Positions 1 through 5,901 of a stretch of DNA of 8,399 nucleotides are shown here, in pieces (within the stretch, counting starts at the first letter, position 1; the number at the start of each line of letters is the position of its first letter). A model generated the notes under the pieces. The model was not told the origin of the DNA. It did no database searches and saw only the letters and a list, made by a program, of their open reading frames with translations. The stretch comes from an uncultured Clostridia bacterium (GTDB lineage Bacteria > Bacillota > Clostridia > Oscillospirales > Ruminococcaceae). The stretch is taken from positions 1 to 8,399 of the forward strand of contig CAMEPN010000058.1 in NCBI GenBank assembly GCA_945931735.1. Direction: 5' to 3'. The position numbers and the translations under genes were made by a program.

Positions 1-4
1 GATC

Positions 5-154
5 GGAGGGCGCTTTTCTTATACACAAAAGAGGGCGTGTATTTTTAGTGTGTTTCCAATAGAGCAGTTTTCGATCCGCCGAGCAAAGCATCTGAAAAAA
101 GATGAAGTGTCGGCGAGGCGGAATTACCAAAGGCGGCACGCCTTAGCGCCCTCC
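5..154. repeat. Branched inverted-repeat element, about 150 bp
   Basis: A perfect 10-bp inverted repeat (GGAGGGCGCT at 5-14, AGCGCCCTCC at 145-154) closes a segment holding three more dyads. These are ATACAC/GTGTAT (21-26/37-42), CGCCGA/TCGGCG (77-82/110-115) with an inner CATCT/AGATG hairpin (89-93/100-104), and AAGGCG/CGCCTT with a 3-nt loop (130-135/139-144), which abuts the closing stem directly. TCCGCC/GGCGGA (75-80/117-122) is an alternative pairing for the middle arm. The element begins 21 bases after the stop of the GH130 gene, so it would be its 3' untranslated region. No long U-tract follows any stem, so it is not a standard intrinsic terminator. It could be a structured RNA, a processing or stability element, or a small non-autonomous repeat (MITE). 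No target-site duplication is visible, although only 4 bases lie to its left. Structure is seen; function is unknown. Confidence 0.6.
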
Positions 155-174
155 TGCCCGATATGGGGTTATTA

Positions 175-1185
175 TCAGAAATACTTGTTGGAGTGAGCCT
201 TAACGTACTCAACAACTTCCTCAGCGTAGCAGAATGCCATGCTTACGCAGGTATCGGCGCAGCCGTAGTAGATAGCGATACGGCCGGTGTCCTTGTCGCA
301 GAGAGCTGCGCAGGGGAATGTAACGTTCTGAACGTCGCCGACGGTTTCGTAGATCTCGCGCGGGTTGATGAGGTACTCGCGGCAGCGGTACTTAACCTTC
401 CAGGGCTGATCCTTGTCGAGAATGCAGGCACCGAAGCTGTAAACAAAGCCGTTGCAGCTCTCGAGAACGCCGTGGTAGAATACCAGCCAGCCCTCGCTCG
501 TTTCGATCGGAATGGGACCTGCGCCGATCTTCTTGGATTCCCAGCCTCTGTCGGGAGCCATAACGTGTCTGTGCTTGCCCCAGTAGGTCATATCCTTGGA
601 GTGGGACAGGTACATATCGCCGAAAGGAGTGTGGCCGCTATCGGAAGGACGGGAGAACATAACGTACTCGCCGTTTATCTTGCGGGGGAAGAGAACGCCG
701 TTTCTGTTAAAGGGCAGGAACGCGTTTTCCATCTGATGGAATTCCTTGAAATCCTTTGTCCAGCCGATACCGATAGTGGGCTTCCAGCCGTAAGCGTTGC
801 ACCATGTGATCCAGAAGCGGTCCTCGATCCATACGCAGCGGGGGTCGTAGCCGTACTGCCACGGATTAGCCTCAGCGGTAAGCGGGTCGTCGTTTATCCA
901 CTCTACCTTTTCGGGGTTGATGTTCCAGTGGATTCCGTCCTCGGAGAAACCTGCGTGGATAGCCATGTTTCTTTCCTTGTCGTCAACGCGGAAAACGCCT
1001 GCGAAGTGACCCTTATCGCTCTCGAAGGGTACTACTGCGGAGTTGAAGATGGAGTTGCTTGTGGGGAGAAGGTCGCGGGGGATAATGGGGTTTGCGTTGT
1101 AGCGCCAAATCACGTCCTTGCAGCCCTCGGGACGATCCTGCCACGGAATGTTGGGAATGCTCTGTCCGAAGATTTCTAAGCTCAT
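175..1185 (-). CDS. GH130 beta-1,4-mannooligosaccharide phosphorylase
   Basis: This is a 336-residue cytoplasmic enzyme with no signal peptide. GH130 enzymes use inorganic phosphate to release mannose 1-phosphate from the non-reducing end of beta-mannosides. Family marks in order are the FNSAVVPF strand (47-54), FRVDD (65-69), the YGYDPR motif (111-116) whose Asp114 should be the proton donor, [11 protein letters not shown] (159-169) and KKIGAGP (218-224) with basic phosphate-binding residues, FYHGV (236-240) with His238, and YYGCADT (306-312) with Asp311. The length and the N-terminal sequence resemble the R. albus RaMP2 / Roseburia group (GH130 subfamily 2, EC 2.4.1.319) rather than the longer mannosyl-glucose phosphorylases (about 390 residues). 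The subfamily call is from memory and less sure than the family. The start is supported by GAGAGG about 8 bases upstream. No transporter or mannanase is in view. The opposite strand carries an open frame of the same length, which is a shadow. Confidence 0.9.
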   Translation of the reverse strand: MSLEIFGQSIPNIPWQDRPEGCKDVIWRYNANPIIPRDLLPTSNSIFNSAVVPFESDKGHFAGVFRVDDKERNMAIHAGFSEDGIHWNINPEKVEWINDDPLTAEANPWQYGYDPRCVWIEDRFWITWCNAYGWKPTIGIGWTKDFKEFHQMENAFLPFNRNGVLFPRKINGEYVMFSRPSDSGHTPFGDMYLSHSKDMTYWGKHRHVMAPDRGWESKKIGAGPIPIETSEGWLVFYHGVLESCNGFVYSFGACILDKDQPWKVKYRCREYLINPREIYETVGDVQNVTFPCAALCDKDTGRIAIYYGCADTCVSMAFCYAEEVVEYVKAHSNKYF

Positions 1186-1222
1186 TTTGTTACCTCTCTC
1201 AGATTATTGTTTTTCATTATTC

Positions 1223-1250
1223 CGGTCGGGAGCAGTCCGCGCCCCGACCG
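1223..1250 (-). promoter_or_regulatory. Leader hairpin of the GH130 mRNA
   Basis: A perfect 8-bp GC-rich stem, CGGTCGGG/CCCGACCG, with a 12-nt loop lies a few bases downstream of the predicted transcription start of the GH130 gene and about 30 bases before its ribosome binding site. No U-tract follows in the direction of transcription, so it is unlikely to terminate. A 5'-end stem like this commonly protects mRNA from decay. It could also be a protein-binding site. The structure is clear, the role is inferred. Confidence 0.6.
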
Positions 1251-1263
1251 ACCTTATAATACA

Positions 1264-1292
1264 AGTATAGCAAATATCGTCTTATATTTCAA
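1264..1292 (-). promoter_or_regulatory. Sigma-A promoter of the GH130 gene
   Basis: Reading the minus strand, TTGAAA (1292-1287) and TATACT (1269-1264) are separated by exactly 17 bp. Each hexamer matches the housekeeping consensus at 5 of 6 positions. The start of transcription is expected near 1257, giving a leader of about 72 nt. The gene therefore need not depend on transcription from the upstream EAL gene. Confidence 0.8.
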
Positions 1293-1307
1293 TAGTCTAT
1301 TTTGCTA
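1268..1307. promoter_or_regulatory. Inverted repeats around the GH130 promoter, possible operator
   Basis: TAGCAAA (1268-1274) and TTTGCTA (1301-1307) form a 7-bp inverted repeat whose half sites are 33 bp apart centre to centre, close to three helical turns. One half overlaps the -10 box; the other lies just upstream of the -35. A second small dyad, AATAG-T-CTATT (1291-1301), touches the -35. The placement suits a repressor, but the DNA is AT-rich and chance is possible. Confidence 0.35.
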
Positions 1308-1334
1308 AATCTTCACGCTTTTTTTAGTATAGAA

Positions 1335-1377
1335 TTACTTAAAAAATGCAAGGATACAGAATGATATTTACTTAAAA
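1335..1377. repeat. 10-bp direct repeat upstream of the GH130 promoter
   Basis: TTACTTAAAA occurs at 1335-1344 and again at 1368-1377, a 33-bp spacing, in the gap between the EAL stop codon and the GH130 promoter. It may be a pair of regulator sites or chance in AT-rich DNA. No convincing terminator for the EAL gene is visible in this gap. Confidence 0.3.
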
Positions 1378-1378
1378 G

Positions 1379-3328
1379 TTAAATCTCGGCGCCTTGTTTT
1401 ACTCTGTTTATAAAGTCAATTTCGCCGACGGGCTTGCTGAAATAGTAGCCCTGAAGGTATGTAACGCCTTTATCTATGAGCATTCTCGCCTGTTCGGGAG
1501 TTTCAACGCCCTCTGCGACTATCTTAACTCCGAGGCGGAGTATCATGTCGATACAGCTGTTAAGAATGATGAGCGGCTCGGAGTTGTTCTCGCCGAAGCA
1601 GGGCCAGATAAGGCTCTTGTCGAGCTTAATAAGCTCGAAGCGCACCTTTGCCATCTGCGAGAGGTTAGAGTAGCCGGTACCGAAGTCGTCCATGCTGAAA
1701 TGGCAGCCCATGCTGCGGAGCCTGTCCATGTTCTTGAGCAGCATATCGCCGCCGTCGACGGAGGCTGTTTCGGTTATCTCGAGGTTGAGGAATTTCGGCG
1801 GGATACCGTACTTCTCCATTATGGCGTGAAGCCTGTCCGCGATAGTCGGGTCGACGCTCTGAACGCCCGAGAGGTTGACCTCTATGTAGTCTATCCCTAT
1901 CTCGCTCAGCTTTTCGCGCGAGGCAAATTCGCACACCTTTTCAAAGACGATGCTGCCTATCTCCTCGATAAGCCCGCGCTCCTCCGCCATAGGGATAAAT
2001 ATTTCGGGGGAAATGAAGCCGACGGTCTTGTCGTCGCGCAGCCTTACCAGCGCCTCTGCGGAGGCAAAGCGCTTTTTCTCCGCGGAGTAAATCGGCTGAT
2101 ACACAACGTTGAACGCCTTTTCCTCGACCGCCTTTGTGAGTATCTCGAGCACCTTTGCGCGGTAGTTTAGCTCCTTTTCCATATCCTCGTCGAGCGTGTA
2201 AATGCCGCCGCTTTCCCTGCGGGAAAATTCCTTGCGGCAGTAACTCATCGCGTCGTACAGCTTGTCTACGCTGTCGGCAAACTTCGGGCACTTGATAACG
2301 GAGATGTGATAATGCACGCTCATTCCGTCGCTGCTTGTGAAGCTCCATTTTTTAAGGGTGTTGGTGATGTACTTGAAAATGATCTCTTCCTTGATGAACA
2401 TAGTCAGCGTATAGGATTCGGAGCGGTAAATATTTATCGTAGGGAACATCTGCGAAAGCTGCGACGAAGCGTCGCGCAGTATTTTAGCAGGTCCGTCGTG
2501 ACCCTTGGACTTGATTATGCGGTGGATATTGTCGAGGGAAAAGCTAACGACATAGAATGATTTTTTCCGCGCGAGCATTTCGGGCACCATGATATGGAAG
2601 GCGCGCGTGTTAAGGCTGTCGGATTCGCTGTCATAGTAGCCCGCGGGGTTCTCAAAGACAAGGTAGACATACAGCGCCATAAGCGTAGCGCCTATGCAGG
2701 AAATAAGCATTTGCGGAAAAATAAACTGTATCACCGCGACCACTATCCATATGCAAAGACCGATTGTGACAGCCTTTCTTGCGCGGCGGAAGTCGGGGAG
2801 AATAGCCGAGAGCTGACCTCCCGAGGTATAAGCGTTGCCTTTTTTGAACAGGATAATGAACGTTGCCGTAAGGTAAACCGCCACGCCTATATAAATAAGG
2901 TACACCATGGGACCGTAGGAATAGGCGTAAACACCGTCGTTGTAATAGTACAGCGGCGCGATCAGTACCATCGCCAGCGACGTTGCGTACGGGAGGACGC
3001 ATAACGCGTTCTGCCATGCTTTCATACGCTTCTGCGCCTCGCTGATATAATAAACATACAGGAAAAGCATGAATATCATAGTCAGCAGCGACCCGATGAA
3101 GATTTGGTGTACAATGCGGTTAACGCTTTCCGGCACAATGTCGGGGTGAGATACCGTGTAATATGACGCAAAGTCGAAGGCGTTGTATATCAGCGTTACG
3201 ACAAGGTATGCGCCGAATACGCGCGTAGACATCACGGGGAGCTTTGCCCTGCGGAAAAAGTCGATAATAAGCAGCAGGATGACCAGCAGTCCTAAAAGCT
3301 GAAATCTTGCGGAAAAGGCAATTTCCAT
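1379..3328 (-). CDS. Membrane EAL-domain c-di-GMP phosphodiesterase with degenerate GGDEF
   Basis: The protein has 649 residues. Residues 1-226 carry about seven hydrophobic segments (roughly 8-24, 37-57, 76-95, 107-126, 140-162, 186-206, 207-226), a membrane sensor-like module. Residues 255-385 resemble a GGDEF fold, but the signature is replaced by YRSESYTLTM (301-310), so it cannot be a cyclase. Residues 395-645 are an EAL domain that degrades cyclic di-GMP to pGpG. The catalytic set looks complete: Glu425 in EAL, Asn485, Glu517 in LEITE, Asp547 and Asp548 in DDFGTGYSNL, Lys568, Glu606 in AEGVET and Gln626. The open frame extends 27 codons further upstream, but that extension crosses the predicted promoter. 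The chosen ATG has GAGGG 6 bases before it and leads straight into the first membrane helix. The gene is divergent from the VWA lipoprotein gene. The signal it senses is not known. Confidence 0.9.
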   Translation of the reverse strand: MEIAFSARFQLLGLLVILLLIIDFFRRAKLPVMSTRVFGAYLVVTLIYNAFDFASYYTVSHPDIVPESVNRIVHQIFIGSLLTMIFMLFLYVYYISEAQKRMKAWQNALCVLPYATSLAMVLIAPLYYYNDGVYAYSYGPMVYLIYIGVAVYLTATFIILFKKGNAYTSGGQLSAILPDFRRARKAVTIGLCIWIVVAVIQFIFPQMLISCIGATLMALYVYLVFENPAGYYDSESDSLNTRAFHIMVPEMLARKKSFYVVSFSLDNIHRIIKSKGHDGPAKILRDASSQLSQMFPTINIYRSESYTLTMFIKEEIIFKYITNTLKKWSFTSSDGMSVHYHISVIKCPKFADSVDKLYDAMSYCRKEFSRRESGGIYTLDEDMEKELNYRAKVLEILTKAVEEKAFNVVYQPIYSAEKKRFASAEALVRLRDDKTVGFISPEIFIPMAEERGLIEEIGSIVFEKVCEFASREKLSEIGIDYIEVNLSGVQSVDPTIADRLHAIMEKYGIPPKFLNLEITETASVDGGDMLLKNMDRLRSMGCHFSMDDFGTGYSNLSQMAKVRFELIKLDKSLIWPCFGENNSEPLIILNSCIDMILRLGVKIVAEGVETPEQARMLIDKGVTYLQGYYFSKPVGEIDFINRVKQGAEI

Positions 3329-3334
3329 AACAAA

Positions 3335-3339
3335 CCCTC
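3335..3339 (-). promoter_or_regulatory. Ribosome binding site fixing the EAL gene start
   Basis: GAGGG on the minus strand lies 6 bases before the ATG at 3328. The in-frame ATG at 3346 has no such site, and the first ATG at 3409 lies upstream of the predicted -10 box. The site therefore argues for the 649-residue form. Confidence 0.7.
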
Positions 3340-3364
3340 TTTTCATATAATTTTTCCAAGGATA

Positions 3365-3393
3365 ATTATAGCACATTATCGGAAAAATTTCTA
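3365..3393 (-). promoter_or_regulatory. Promoter of the EAL gene
   Basis: On the minus strand a perfect TATAAT (3370-3365) is preceded by TGC, an extended -10, and 17 bp further up by TAGAAA (3393-3388), which matches the -35 consensus at 4 of 6 positions. Transcription should start near 3358, giving a leader of about 30 nt. Confidence 0.7.
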
Positions 3394-3422
3394 CATTTTT
3401 TAAAAACAATGCAACTTTTATG

Positions 3423-3448
3423 CTTTGAACATGGTATTATTGTCAAAG
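3423..3448. promoter_or_regulatory. Dyad flanking the VWA promoter, possible operator
   Basis: CTTTGA (3423-3428) and TCAAAG (3443-3448) form a 6-bp inverted repeat with half sites 20 bp apart, two helical turns, centred on the -10 box of the VWA lipoprotein gene. The arms are short, so this is only a candidate repressor site. Confidence 0.3.
3432..3440 (+). promoter_or_regulatory. Extended -10 promoter of the VWA lipoprotein gene
   Basis: TGG followed by TATTAT forms an extended -10 element with start expected near 3447, about 50 nt before the ATG. No good -35 hexamer stands 16-18 bp upstream. It lies back to back with the EAL promoter, so the 168-bp gap holds two divergent promoters. Confidence 0.4.
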
Positions 3449-3496
3449 GGCAGAAAAATCACTTCTTAAAAAAGTTCTTATAAAGGAGAAAATACC

Positions 3497-5050
3497 ATGA
3501 AAAAATATTTATCTGTATTTGCGGCGGCAGTTTTTATCCTTTCGGCGGCAGGCTGCTCGAGCGGAGCGATAAACACCGTCGGAGGAGATGTCGGCAGTTC
3601 CTCTGTCGGAGCTTCGGGCGTAGGCTCGGGCGGTGCTCCGGGTTCGGGCGTTTCGTCCGGAGCGGCTGAAGCGGGCGGTTCTTCCGAGGGAGGAACAGCG
3701 GGCGGAACAGCTTCCGAGCGTGCTGATGAAGCCTCGTCCACCGTTTCTCCCACAGGCACGGTATCCACTGCTGCGGCGACAGGCTCGTCCGACGCGGCAA
3801 GCGGCACTTCCGCCGTCGCCGACCCGTCCGAATCGGCGCTCAAGGATAGCTCCAAATCCACGGCGGAATACGGTCCGACGGATATCGGCGGCTTGGGCAC
3901 AGATGTTTTTGCCGACGTTGACGACGGATTTTATATAGAAGATGAAGCTGCTTTTGAAGGAGCAGATATTGCGCTTTCGGGCGGAGATGTTGAGATCGGA
4001 GTTGACGGCGACTATGACATTATCGAATGCCCCGATGACCCCTACGAGGAATATATACAGCCCTCCGCGGGTCTGCTGACGGGCGGCGAATGGCGCGACA
4101 ACGACCACTGGGCTGACTGGCAGGCGCTGTATTCAAGCCACAGCGACTGGGCAGGCTACAAGTCGGAATGGCGCGTTGATTTCGACGAGCGGATAGCTGT
4201 CAATGTAACATCGGGCGGCGCTCCCGTCGAGGGCGCGAAAGTGACCTCCGACAGCGGCACCTCTGCGGTGACGGACAACAGCGGCAGGGCGTACCTGTTC
4301 TTCCCGACGGGCACAAAATCCGCAGAGCTTACCGTCGAATACAACGGCGAAACAAAGACTGTCAGCGGCGATATCGGCGCAGCGGTCGATGTGGAGCTGT
4401 CCGCGGCGGCGGAGAAGCTGAACAAGCTTGACCTCATGATAATGTGCGACACGACAGGCTCCATGTGCGACGAACTGAGCTATTTGCAGGTAGAGCTTAC
4501 CGATATCGTGGAGAGGATACAGTCCGCCAACGCGAACACCGGTCTGCGGCTGAGCGTCAACTTCTACCGCGACGAGGGCGACGAATACGTTGTCCGCGAA
4601 TATCCGTTCACGGAGGATATCAATGCGGCGGTGACCGCTATTTCGCAGCAGGACGCGGACGGCGGCGGGGACTTCCCCGAGGCGGTGCATACGGCGCTCG
4701 ACAGCGCGATAAACGGCCACGACTGGGACGAGGACTCCGTTAAGATAATGTTCCTTGTTCTGGACGCGCCGCCCCACAGCGATGATGTTCAGATAGTAGA
4801 CAGCGTCCGCGCTTCTGTTGAGCGGGCGGCTGAAATGGGCATTCGCATTATTCCGATAGCCTCCAGCGGCGTTGACAAGTCGACGGAATACCTCCTGCGC
4901 ACGATGTCCTTCGTTACCGGCGGCACTTACACGTTCCTCACGGACGACAGCGGTATCGGCGGCGGTCACATAGAGCCTACCGTCGGCGCATTCAACGTCG
5001 AGAAGCTCAACGATATGATGGTTAGGATAGTAAACGGCTATCTCGGATAA
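3497..5050 (+). CDS. VWA-domain surface lipoprotein
   Basis: This 517-residue protein starts with a lipoprotein signal peptide (MKKY, a hydrophobic stretch, then SAAGC with Cys20 as the lipidation site). Residues 21-125 are a Ser/Gly/Ala/Thr-rich linker that would span the wall, and 135-190 are strongly acidic. Residues 191-230, including LLTGGEWRDNDHW, recall from memory a recurring module of gut-bacterial surface proteins; I cannot verify that. Residues 233-300 look like a carboxypeptidase-regulatory-type beta domain (PVEGAKVT, then TDNSGRAYLF). Residues 308-515 are a von Willebrand A domain with metal-site motif DTTGSM (318-323, Thr in place of the usual first Ser), GGDFPEA (390-396) and FLVLDAPPH (419-427, Asp423). 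VWA domains mediate metal-dependent protein binding, so an adhesion or scaffold role is likely. AAAGGAG lies 8 bases before the start, and a terminator follows the stop. The ligand is unknown. Confidence 0.88.
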   Translation: MKKYLSVFAAAVFILSAAGCSSGAINTVGGDVGSSSVGASGVGSGGAPGSGVSSGAAEAGGSSEGGTAGGTASERADEASSTVSPTGTVSTAAATGSSDAASGTSAVADPSESALKDSSKSTAEYGPTDIGGLGTDVFADVDDGFYIEDEAAFEGADIALSGGDVEIGVDGDYDIIECPDDPYEEYIQPSAGLLTGGEWRDNDHWADWQALYSSHSDWAGYKSEWRVDFDERIAVNVTSGGAPVEGAKVTSDSGTSAVTDNSGRAYLFFPTGTKSAELTVEYNGETKTVSGDIGAAVDVELSAAAEKLNKLDLMIMCDTTGSMCDELSYLQVELTDIVERIQSANANTGLRLSVNFYRDEGDEYVVREYPFTEDINAAVTAISQQDADGGGDFPEAVHTALDSAINGHDWDEDSVKIMFLVLDAPPHSDDVQIVDSVRASVERAAEMGIRIIPIASSGVDKSTEYLLRTMSFVTGGTYTFLTDDSGIGGGHIEPTVGAFNVEKLNDMMVRIVNGYLG

Positions 5051-5058
5051 AATATCAC

Positions 5059-5089
5059 AGCCGCGTGCCGAAATGGTGCGCGGCTTTTT
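5059..5089 (+). terminator. Rho-independent terminator of the VWA gene
   Basis: AGCCGCG (5059-5065) pairs with CGCGGCT (5079-5085). Four more pairs, including two G-U wobbles, extend the stem around a GAAAT loop, and the stem runs into five T residues. It lies 8 bases after the stop codon. Confidence 0.9.
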
Positions 5090-5299
5090 CACTTATTGCT
5101 CATTTTTGCGCAAAATGTGACGAATTGCTTTGCCTGTCGGAAATGTTCCCGAAGTAAAATTGCAGCCGTATGATTTGCTTACAAAAATATGTTGAAAATT
5201 CTTTGTTAATAGTGCACAGTTTCAACATAGCTCTTTTGGATTTATTTTTGTGAATAAGCAGAATTTCAGTCCGAAAAGCGATATTTTTTGATTTTGCGG
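5090..5299. other. AT-rich intergenic DNA with two dyads
   Basis: No credible gene is seen here. A 78-codon minus-strand frame (5100-5336) has no recognisable family, is AT-rich and runs through the HPr promoter. The stretch holds a perfect 12-bp palindrome TTTTGCGCAAAA (5104-5115) and a perfect 10-bp inverted repeat with a 22-bp spacer (5188-5229). Confidence 0.6.
5188..5229. repeat. 10-bp inverted repeat upstream of HPr
   Basis: TATGTTGAAA (5188-5197) and TTTCAACATA (5220-5229) are exact reverse complements. The half sites are 32 bp apart, about three helical turns, and end 70 bp before the -35 box of the HPr gene. A regulator site is one reading. A weak AT-rich terminator followed by T-rich sequence is another. 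Confidence 0.45.
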
Positions 5300-5328
5300 T
5301 TGACGGAAAAGGTGATTTTGGATATACT
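5300..5328 (+). promoter_or_regulatory. Sigma-A promoter of the HPr gene
   Basis: TTGACG (5300-5305) and TATACT (5323-5328) are separated by exactly 17 bp, each one base from consensus. Transcription should start near 5335, which leaves an unusually long leader of about 177 nt before the HPr start. Confidence 0.82.
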
Positions 5329-5334
5329 AGTATC

Positions 5335-5511
5335 AAGAGATAAACACGAACAGTTGTTTACTCGGAATAAAAAGACAGATATTATTTAGAACCTAATTAG
5401 TGTACGGCAAAAGAAATCGGCAGTGGGAATAAATCCGAAAGACTCGTCCGGCAGGTGTCGGATATGTTCAAACGAGCAAAACAATCAAGTATATTATGGA
5501 GGTTATGAACT
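5335..5511 (+). promoter_or_regulatory. Long structured 5' leader of the HPr mRNA
   Basis: The leader contains TAAACA/TGTTTA (5340-5345/5354-5359, 8-nt loop), then two dyads that overlap and cannot both form fully: ATCCGA (5433-5438) with TCGGAT (5458-5463), or CTCGT (5443-5447) with ACGAG (5472-5476) carrying an inner CCG/CGG. A 14-codon frame (5464-5508, MFKRAKQSSILWRL) starts inside the first dyad and ends across the HPr ribosome binding site. No U-tract terminator is seen, so any control would act at translation or stability. It matches no riboswitch class that I recognise. Confidence 0.45.
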
Positions 5512-5775
5512 ATGTGCATGAAAGACATTGAAGTGAAAAATCAGGTAGGTTTACACGCAAGACCCGCTACATTCTTCATCCAGAAGGCTAACGAGTACAA
5601 GTCTTCCATCTGGGTAGAGAAGGAAGAGCGCAGGGTAAACGCTAAGTCCCTGCTCGGTATCCTTTCCCTCGGCATCGTTGGCGGCGCAAATATCCGCATC
5701 ATCGCTGACGGTTCTGACGAGCAGCTTGCCGTTGACGGTCTTGTTAAGCTGGTTGAGAGCGGTTTCGCAGAGTAA
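5512..5775 (+). CDS. ptsH: HPr family phosphocarrier protein
   Basis: The protein has 87 residues, the usual HPr size. HPr carries phosphate from enzyme I to sugar-specific EII proteins through a histidine, and in Gram-positives phosphorylation of Ser46 by HPr kinase makes it a CcpA corepressor. The active-site motif GLHARPA is at 13-19 with His15, which excludes Crh (Gln at this place). Ser46 lies in NAKSLLGILSLG (43-54). Both fall at the Bacillus subtilis positions when counting starts from this ATG, and GGAGG stands 9 bases before it; the next ATG, two codons on, would be 15 bases away. No ptsI or hprK gene adjoins it, so it is an orphan copy here. Whether a complete sugar PTS exists in this organism cannot be told from the window, and a purely regulatory role is possible. 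A terminator follows at 5845. Confidence 0.92.
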   Translation: MCMKDIEVKNQVGLHARPATFFIQKANEYKSSIWVEKEERRVNAKSLLGILSLGIVGGANIRIIADGSDEQLAVDGLVKLVESGFAE

Positions 5776-5844
5776 TTCCGAGACCGATACAGACGGCGGA
5801 TATCCGTTGAGATCATACTGCCGCAGCAGGTAACTGAATTTTTG

Positions 5845-5882
5845 GGCAGAAATCGGCTTCGCGCTGTTTTCTGCCTTTCTTG
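5845..5882 (+). terminator. Rho-independent terminator after HPr
   Basis: GGCAGAAA (5845-5852) pairs perfectly with TTTCTGCC (5868-5875). Four further pairs close a TTCGC loop beyond one mismatch, and a T-rich run (TTTCTTGTGTTT) follows. It lies between HPr and the small lipoprotein gene. No clear promoter is visible between them, so the lipoprotein may depend partly on read-through. Confidence 0.75.
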
Positions 5883-5901
5883 TGTTTACGGAGATGTATA
5901 A

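Noticed and set aside
163..1179. A 338-codon open frame on the plus strand opposite the GH130 gene
   Set aside because: It mirrors the GH130 gene almost exactly, its product matches no family I know, and the minus-strand frame has clear catalytic motifs, a ribosome binding site and a promoter.
3329..3409. A 27-residue N-terminal extension of the EAL protein
   Set aside because: It would start upstream of the predicted -10 box and has no ribosome binding site, while the internal ATG has GAGGG at the right distance.
5104..5115. 12-bp palindrome TTTTGCGCAAAA just after the VWA terminator
   Set aside because: It is flanked by A/T runs that make such palindromes easy to get by chance, and no promoter lies close to it.
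5100..5336. A 78-codon minus-strand frame between the VWA and HPr genes
   Set aside because: Composition is that of AT-rich intergenic DNA, no family is recognisable, and it runs through the strong HPr promoter.
5400..5463. Resemblance of the HPr leader to a c-di-GMP (GEMM) riboswitch, given the EAL gene nearby
   Set aside because: The conserved GEMM core and tetraloop-receptor pattern are not found in the leader. Only short scattered similarities are seen.
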